Below are positions 1-6,571 of a DNA stretch of 6,571 nucleotides, one piece after another. The stretch spans positions 1-6,571 of the forward strand of contig DATCKS010000549.1 of NCBI GenBank assembly GCA_036562265.1, in the 5' to 3' direction. Under the pieces are notes generated by a model. It was not told where the DNA came from, did not search any database, and saw only the letters and a list, made by a program, of their open reading frames with translations. Each line of letters opens with the position of its first letter. The stretch's first letter is position 1. The position numbers and the translations under genes are program-made. Source of the DNA: DASVDK01 sp036562265 [NCBI: Thermodesulfobacteriota bacterium]. GTDB taxonomy: Bacteria; DASVDK01.

Positions 1-397
1 GTCTGGAGCTGCGCCAGCGCCCGCTCGAGCTCGGTCTGGGCCTCGGCGGCCTCGGGCGATCCCGGCTCGAGCGCCTTCAGCTTCGCCTCGGCGGCGTCGC
101 GCGTCCGCACCGCGGCCTCCGGGTCGATCTCCTCGGCCGGGTCGGCGGTGGTGACGAGGACCGACACCCGGTCGTTCGCCACCTCGCAGAGCCCCCAGGT
201 GAGCGCGACGTACCGCCACTCGGTCCCCTGGCGGAAGCCGAGGACGCCCGGCTTGAGGCGCGCGAGGAGCGGCGCGTGGCCCGGCAGGACGCCGAACTCC
301 CCCTGGACGCCCGGGCAGATCACCTCGTCGGCGTCCAGGTGGTGGACCCGCCGGTAGGGGGTGACGAGTTCGAAGTCGAGCTTGCCCGGCGTCGCCA

Positions 398-398
<1 letters not shown>
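1..398 (-). CDS. atpC: F1Fo ATP synthase subunit epsilon, 3' end cut by window edge
   Basis: Epsilon is the rotor-side F1 subunit. It binds gamma and the c-ring, and its C-terminal helices can inhibit ATP hydrolysis in many bacteria. The 132 visible residues begin MATPGKLDFELVTPYRR. An N-terminal beta-sandwich covers about residues 1-85 and includes the family motif GEFGVLPGHAPLL (about 33-45). It is followed by a DPAEEID linker (86-92) and the alanine/glutamate-rich helical hairpin. The family is usually 130-140 residues, so only a few residues should be missing beyond base 1. The usual Gly-Gly-x-x-Glu-Val segment reads WGLCEV here (68-73). The ATG shares one base with the atpD stop (TGATG), and there is only a weak Shine-Dalgarno, so translation is probably coupled to atpD. 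Identity is secure from motifs and position as last gene of the F1 set; inhibitory activity is family knowledge only. Confidence 0.96.
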
Positions 399-4369
<3,971 letters not shown>

Positions 4370-4912
4370 CTAACCGTTCGCGAGCCGCTGCCTGAGCACG
4401 TCGATCTGCGTCTTGATGCTCGCGTCGAGCACGAGACCGCCGACGCGCGCGACGGCGCCGCCGATGAGCGACGGGTCGACCCGCGTCGTGAGCCGCACCC
4501 GCTTGCCCGTCCACTTCGCGAGCTGCCCCTCGACCCGGGACACGGTCGCCGGATCGGCCTGGGTGGCCATGACGAGCAGCGCCTCGACCCGGCCGGCCGC
4601 CTTGTCGACGAGGGCGCGGTACTCGCGCAGGATGTCGGGCAGCACGACGAGCTTCCGCTTGTCCACGAGGAGGCAGAGGAGGTTCACGACGAGCGGCGCG
4701 ACGCCGAGCCGGCCGGCCACCTCGCGCAGGATCCGCTTGCGCGCGTCCGCCTCGAAGACCGGGTTGGTGAGGACCATCTCGAGGTCGCGGCTCGCCGCGA
4801 GCGTGTCGGCGAAGCGCGTGAGGTCCTGCTCGAACCGCTCGAGCGCCCCCTCCTCCTGGGCGATCTCGAGGAGCGCGCGGGCGTAGCGCCGGGCGACCGT
4901 CTCGTTGGCCAT
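4370..4912 (-). CDS. atpH: F1Fo ATP synthase subunit delta
   Basis: Delta (OSCP type) sits on top of the F1 head and links the alpha N-termini to the C-termini of the b-type stalk subunits. The 180 residues are normal length. The N-terminal helical bundle begins MANETVARRYARALLEIAQE and contains the conserved NPVFEADARKRIL stretch (about 49-61). The C-terminal domain carries the family signature region GGAVARVGGLVLDASIKTQI (about 151-170). The ATG lies only 3 nt after the TAG of the b'/b ORF (TAGGCCATG), with GAGG seven bases upstream inside that ORF, so translation is very likely coupled to the stalk gene. It ends in TAG, 33 nt before atpA. It is a free-standing gene, unlike the b-delta fusion of mycobacteria. 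Confidence 0.97.
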   Translation of the reverse strand: MANETVARRYARALLEIAQEEGALERFEQDLTRFADTLAASRDLEMVLTNPVFEADARKRILREVAGRLGVAPLVVNLLCLLVDKRKLVVLPDILREYRALVDKAAGRVEALLVMATQADPATVSRVEGQLAKWTGKRVRLTTRVDPSLIGGAVARVGGLVLDASIKTQIDVLRQRLANG

Positions 4913-4915
4913 GGC

Positions 4916-5938
4916 CTAGCCTCGTCCGTCGCCGGCCGACGCCGGCAGGCGGGTGATGAAGTCCTGGACGAGACGCGCGTGGTCGGCCGGCGTGAGGTCC
5001 CGCCTGATCGCCTGCTCGGCGAGGCTCGTGGCGAGGCGCGCCGCCTCCTCGCGCAGGAGGACGCGCGCCTTGGCCGTTTCCTGCGCCGCGGTCTGCTCGG
5101 CCGCGCGCCGGATCCGCTCGGCCGCGCGCTCGGCCTCGGCGAGGATGCGCGCCCGCTCCGCCTCCGCATCGGCCCGGTACTGCGCCTTGAGCGCCTCGAT
5201 CTCCGCGTCGGCGCGCGCGAGGCGCTCGCGGTACTCGCGGGCCCGCGCCTCGGCGTCGGCCTTGAGGCGCGCCGCGTCCTCGATGGCGCGCGCGTAAGCG
5301 GCGCGCCGCTCCTCGAGCGCCGCCTTGACGCGCGGGCCGGCGAAGTAGACGAGCGCGCCGACGAGGATCGCGAAGTTGACGAGGTGGGCGACGAAGCCGC
5401 CGAAGGGGGTCTGGAAGAAGCCGCCGCCATGGCCGGCGGCGGCGGCCATCGCCTCGGTGGCGGGGAGGCCCACGGCGGCGAGCACGGCGAGCCCCGTGGA
5501 CACCGTCCGGCCGAGGATCTTCTCGGCGATCGCGCGCGCCATCTCTCGCGCCTGCGCGCCGAGCATGCTGCGTGCCTGCTCGGTGGCGGCCGCGACGTCG
5601 CGCTCGATCTCACCGATGCGGCGCGCCGCGTCCTCGCGCGCCCGCTCGAGGATGGCCTGCTCCTCGTCGCTCGCCCGCTTGCGGGCCGCGGCGGTCTCGG
5701 CGTGGGCCTCGGCGCGCGCCGCGGCGATGCGCGCCTCGTAGGCCGCGAGCGCCCGGGCCGCCTCCTCCTCGAGCGCCTTTGCCTCGTCGACGGCGCCGTG
5801 CGTCTTCGCCTCGCGCTCGTCGAGGTAGCGCAGCATGGGGCGGAAGAGCACCGCGTTGAGGTACGCCATGAGGACCAGGAACGTGACCAGGATGATGCCG
5901 CTGTTCACGATCTCGGCGCCCCAGTTGACCCCCTGCAT
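4916..5938 (-). CDS. atpF: F1Fo ATP synthase peripheral stalk: subunits b' and b in one ORF
   Basis: The peripheral stalk holds the F1 head still against the membrane while the rotor turns. This 340-residue ORF contains two complete b-type subunits in tandem. Half one (1-145, b'-like) has a membrane helix (about 9-31), the basic EREAKT turn (Arg42), an Ala/Glu/Arg-rich coiled coil and a typical b C-terminus AIAEKILGR (136-144). Half two (146-340, b-like) starts with a signal-peptide-like segment (149-165, ending TEAMA). A second membrane helix (about 181-202), ALEERR (Arg211/212), another long coiled coil and the tail SLAEQAIRRDLTPADHARLV (305-324) follow. Normally these are two genes of about 140-160 and 190-200 residues. 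No stop lies between the halves and codon use is continuous. The start is ATG at 5938 with AGGGAGG nine bases upstream. It could be a real fusion, two products through internal initiation, or an assembly artefact. Confidence 0.93.
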   Translation of the reverse strand: MQGVNWGAEIVNSGIILVTFLVLMAYLNAVLFRPMLRYLDEREAKTHGAVDEAKALEEEAARALAAYEARIAAARAEAHAETAAARKRASDEEQAILERAREDAARRIGEIERDVAAATEQARSMLGAQAREMARAIAEKILGRTVSTGLAVLAAVGLPATEAMAAAAGHGGGFFQTPFGGFVAHLVNFAILVGALVYFAGPRVKAALEERRAAYARAIEDAARLKADAEARAREYRERLARADAEIEALKAQYRADAEAERARILAEAERAAERIRRAAEQTAAQETAKARVLLREEAARLATSLAEQAIRRDLTPADHARLVQDFITRLPASAGDGRG

Positions 5939-5947
5939 ATGGTGGAA

Positions 5948-5954
5948 CCTCCCT
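5948..5954 (-). promoter_or_regulatory. Shine-Dalgarno of the b'/b gene
   Basis: AGGGAGG on the minus strand is nine bases before the ATG at 5938. It settles the start against an upstream TTG at 6163 that would add 75 low-complexity Arg/Pro-rich residues. The stop codon (TAG, 5955-5953) of the small upstream ORF overlaps this site. Confidence 0.85.
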
Positions 5955-6144
5955 AGGGCGTCACGCCGCTCGCCGGGTGCTCCCTGTGCCCGGTGCCGAG
6001 CCACCGTCCGCCCATCGGGCGCCGCGACGGCGCGCGGCACGGAGCACGCGGCGAACCGCCGGCGACGGCCGGCGCCGGGGCGAGACTGACGATCAGGAGA
6101 ATCGGAAGGGCGGTCCCGGGGACCGGCGGGCGCGGCGCGAACAT
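5953..6144 (-). CDS. Possible small secreted protein upstream of the stalk gene
   Basis: This is an ATG-to-TAG ORF of 63 codons that I do not recognise. Its N-terminus resembles a Sec signal peptide: MFAPRPPVPG with one Arg, a hydrophobic core ALPILLIVSL (12-21), then APAPAVA with a possible signal peptidase I cut after Ala28. The predicted mature part is 35 residues, basic, rich in Arg, Pro and Gly, with one Cys. GC by codon position, counted by hand, is 76/73/89 percent, the coding-like order for this genome. Against it: the only Shine-Dalgarno-like bases (GGGGG) are just three bases before the ATG, and chance ORFs of this size are common at this GC content. Its stop lies within the b'/b Shine-Dalgarno, so its translation could influence the stalk gene. 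It may equally be spurious. Confidence 0.3.
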   Translation of the reverse strand: MFAPRPPVPGTALPILLIVSLAPAPAVAGGSPRAPCRAPSRRPMGGRWLGTGHREHPASGVTP

Positions 6145-6260
6145 GGACCCCCGGGGAACCCAAGCCGGTCTCGGAGGTGGACGGCTATCGCTGCGCCACG
6201 GATGCGGGGACCCGCCGGCCGGCGAGGCACGCGCGCCGCGCCTGCGACGGGCCCGGCCGC

Positions 6261-6285
6261 GAGAGCGAGCCTCTCCCCCCGAGAG
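6261..6285 (-). other. Two mutually exclusive hairpins at the transcript start
   Basis: The minus strand reads CTCTC (6285-6281), GGGGG, GAGAG (6275-6271), GCTCG, CTCTC (6265-6261). The central GAGAG can pair with either flanking CTCTC, each time as a 5-bp stem with a 5-base loop, but not with both. It starts within the first few bases of the predicted transcript. The pairing is seen directly. A regulatory role is inference, and 5-bp stems are short. Confidence 0.35.
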
Positions 6286-6294
6286 ATTGTGCAG

Positions 6295-6324
6295 ACAGTA
6301 ACAAGCTCACAAAGCCGGTGTCAA
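6295..6324 (-). promoter_or_regulatory. Sigma-70-type promoter of the ATP synthase operon
   Basis: On the minus strand a perfect -35 box TTGACA (6324-6319) is followed after 18 bases by TACTGT (6300-6295). That hexamer matches TATAAT at three positions, including the key first T, A and last T, and is preceded by TG one base upstream (extended -10). The spacer and the bases just downstream form an AT-richer island in otherwise very GC-rich DNA. The predicted start is an A near 6290-6287. The -35 lies 16 nt after the bactofilin stop, so the ATP synthase genes can be transcribed independently of it. No second promoter was seen nearer the b'/b gene. Confidence 0.7.
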
Positions 6325-6340
6325 GGCGCGTGGGCGGCCG

Positions 6341-6571
6341 TCAGGCGTCGAGGCGCGTCGGCGCCTCCTCCACGCTCGGCAGGGCGGCGTCGCTCGGACG
6401 AGACGCGCCGCGCGAGGCGTCCGCCTCCCGAGCCCGCTCCATCTGGCACTGGCCGTCGAAGACCGAGCCTTCGTCGACGACGAGCACCGGCGTCGTGATG
6501 TTCCCGACGACGCGCGCCGGGGCGTGCATCTCGATGCGACTGCGGGCGACGATGTCGCCGACGATCGTCCC
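6341..6571 (-). CDS. Bactofilin (polymer-forming cytoskeletal protein), C-terminal part
   Basis: Bactofilins polymerise without nucleotide into filaments and act as scaffolds for cell-shape, polarity or chromosome-segregation proteins, often at the membrane. The visible 76 residues show the right-handed beta-helix repeat pattern typical of the family: GTIVGDIVARSRIEMH, then APARVVGNITTPVLVVDEG, then SVFDGQCQM, with Gly and small hydrophobic residues spaced by strand turns. A short disordered tail rich in Ala, Arg, Ser and Glu follows and ends ...APTRLDA with TGA at 6343-6341. The N-terminal part and start lie outside the window. No terminator-like hairpin with a T-run follows the stop, so read-through into the ATP synthase operon is possible. 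The specific cellular role cannot be told from this fragment. Confidence 0.9.
   Translation of the reverse strand, partial: GTIVGDIVARSRIEMHAPARVVGNITTPVLVVDEGSVFDGQCQMERAREADASRGASRPSDAALPSVEEAPTRLDA

Larger units (their letters stand above)
5939..6288 (-). other. Long leader / intergenic region before the stalk gene
   Basis: About 350 nt separate the predicted transcription start (near 6290-6287) from the b'/b start codon. It is GC-rich apart from its first bases. It contains the alternating GAGAG/CTCTC hairpins (6261-6285), a 12-base perfect palindrome CGCCGGCCGGCG (6213-6224) and the possible small ORF at 5953-6144. I recognise no known riboswitch, tRNA or other named RNA in it. The palindrome may be chance at this GC content. 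Confidence 0.4.

Noticed and set aside
4684-5613. 309-codon minus-strand frame overlapping the b'/b gene
   Set aside because: It is a shifted frame of the same gene, made almost only of Arg, Ser, Ala and Pro. I examined it as a possible frameshift partner at the b'/b junction, but neither half of the stalk protein continues in it.
5939-6163. 75-residue N-terminal extension of the b'/b protein from a TTG at 6163
   Set aside because: The extension is Arg/Pro/Gly-rich and unlike any b' subunit. Its third codon positions are only about 73 percent GC over the shared part, and a strong Shine-Dalgarno marks the ATG at 5938, where the family N-terminus begins.
6213-6224. Perfect 12-base palindrome CGCCGGCCGGCG as an operator
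   Set aside because: It is made only of G and C in a region where such palindromes are expected by chance. It lies well downstream of the promoter, with no second copy near the -35 or -10.

Overview
The window carries the peripheral-stalk and F1 part of an F-type ATP synthase operon, all on the minus strand. In transcription order (high to low coordinates) it holds: the 3' end of a bactofilin gene (6571-6341), a 402-nt gap with a good sigma-70-type promoter and a long leader, a possible small secreted-protein ORF, one continuous ORF joining subunits b' and b, then atpH (delta), atpA (alpha), atpG (gamma), atpD (beta) and most of atpC (epsilon), cut by the left edge. All the ATP synthase genes look intact, with normal catalytic motifs.

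Organism (inference): the DNA is very GC-rich with strongly GC-biased third codon positions. Subunits a and c (atpB, atpE) are not next to the stalk genes. The stalk has two different b-type subunits, the second with a signal-peptide-like N-terminus, and a bactofilin gene lies directly upstream. This fits Deltaproteobacteria in the old sense (Desulfuromonadota, Myxococcota) or a related high-GC lineage such as Methylomirabilota/Rokubacteria. A finer placement would need a tree of AtpA or AtpD.

How the genes work together: AtpA and AtpD form the alpha3-beta3 head, AtpG is the central shaft, AtpC caps the rotor side and can act as an inhibitor, AtpH sits on top of the head, and the b'/b protein anchors the head to the membrane through AtpH. 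Gaps between cistrons are short (3, 33, 73 and 29 nt, then a one-base TGATG overlap), so one transcript is likely. The widest gap, atpA-atpG, holds two GC-only hairpins.

Most worth a second look: (1) b' and b are a single 340-residue ORF, with a relic-like signal peptide (or internal start) at the junction; (2) a leader of about 350 nt behind a TTGACA / extended -10 promoter, starting with two mutually exclusive 5-bp hairpins; (3) a 63-codon ORF with a signal-peptide-like N-terminus whose stop codon lies inside the Shine-Dalgarno of the b'/b gene. No mobile element, CRISPR array, tRNA or rRNA was seen.
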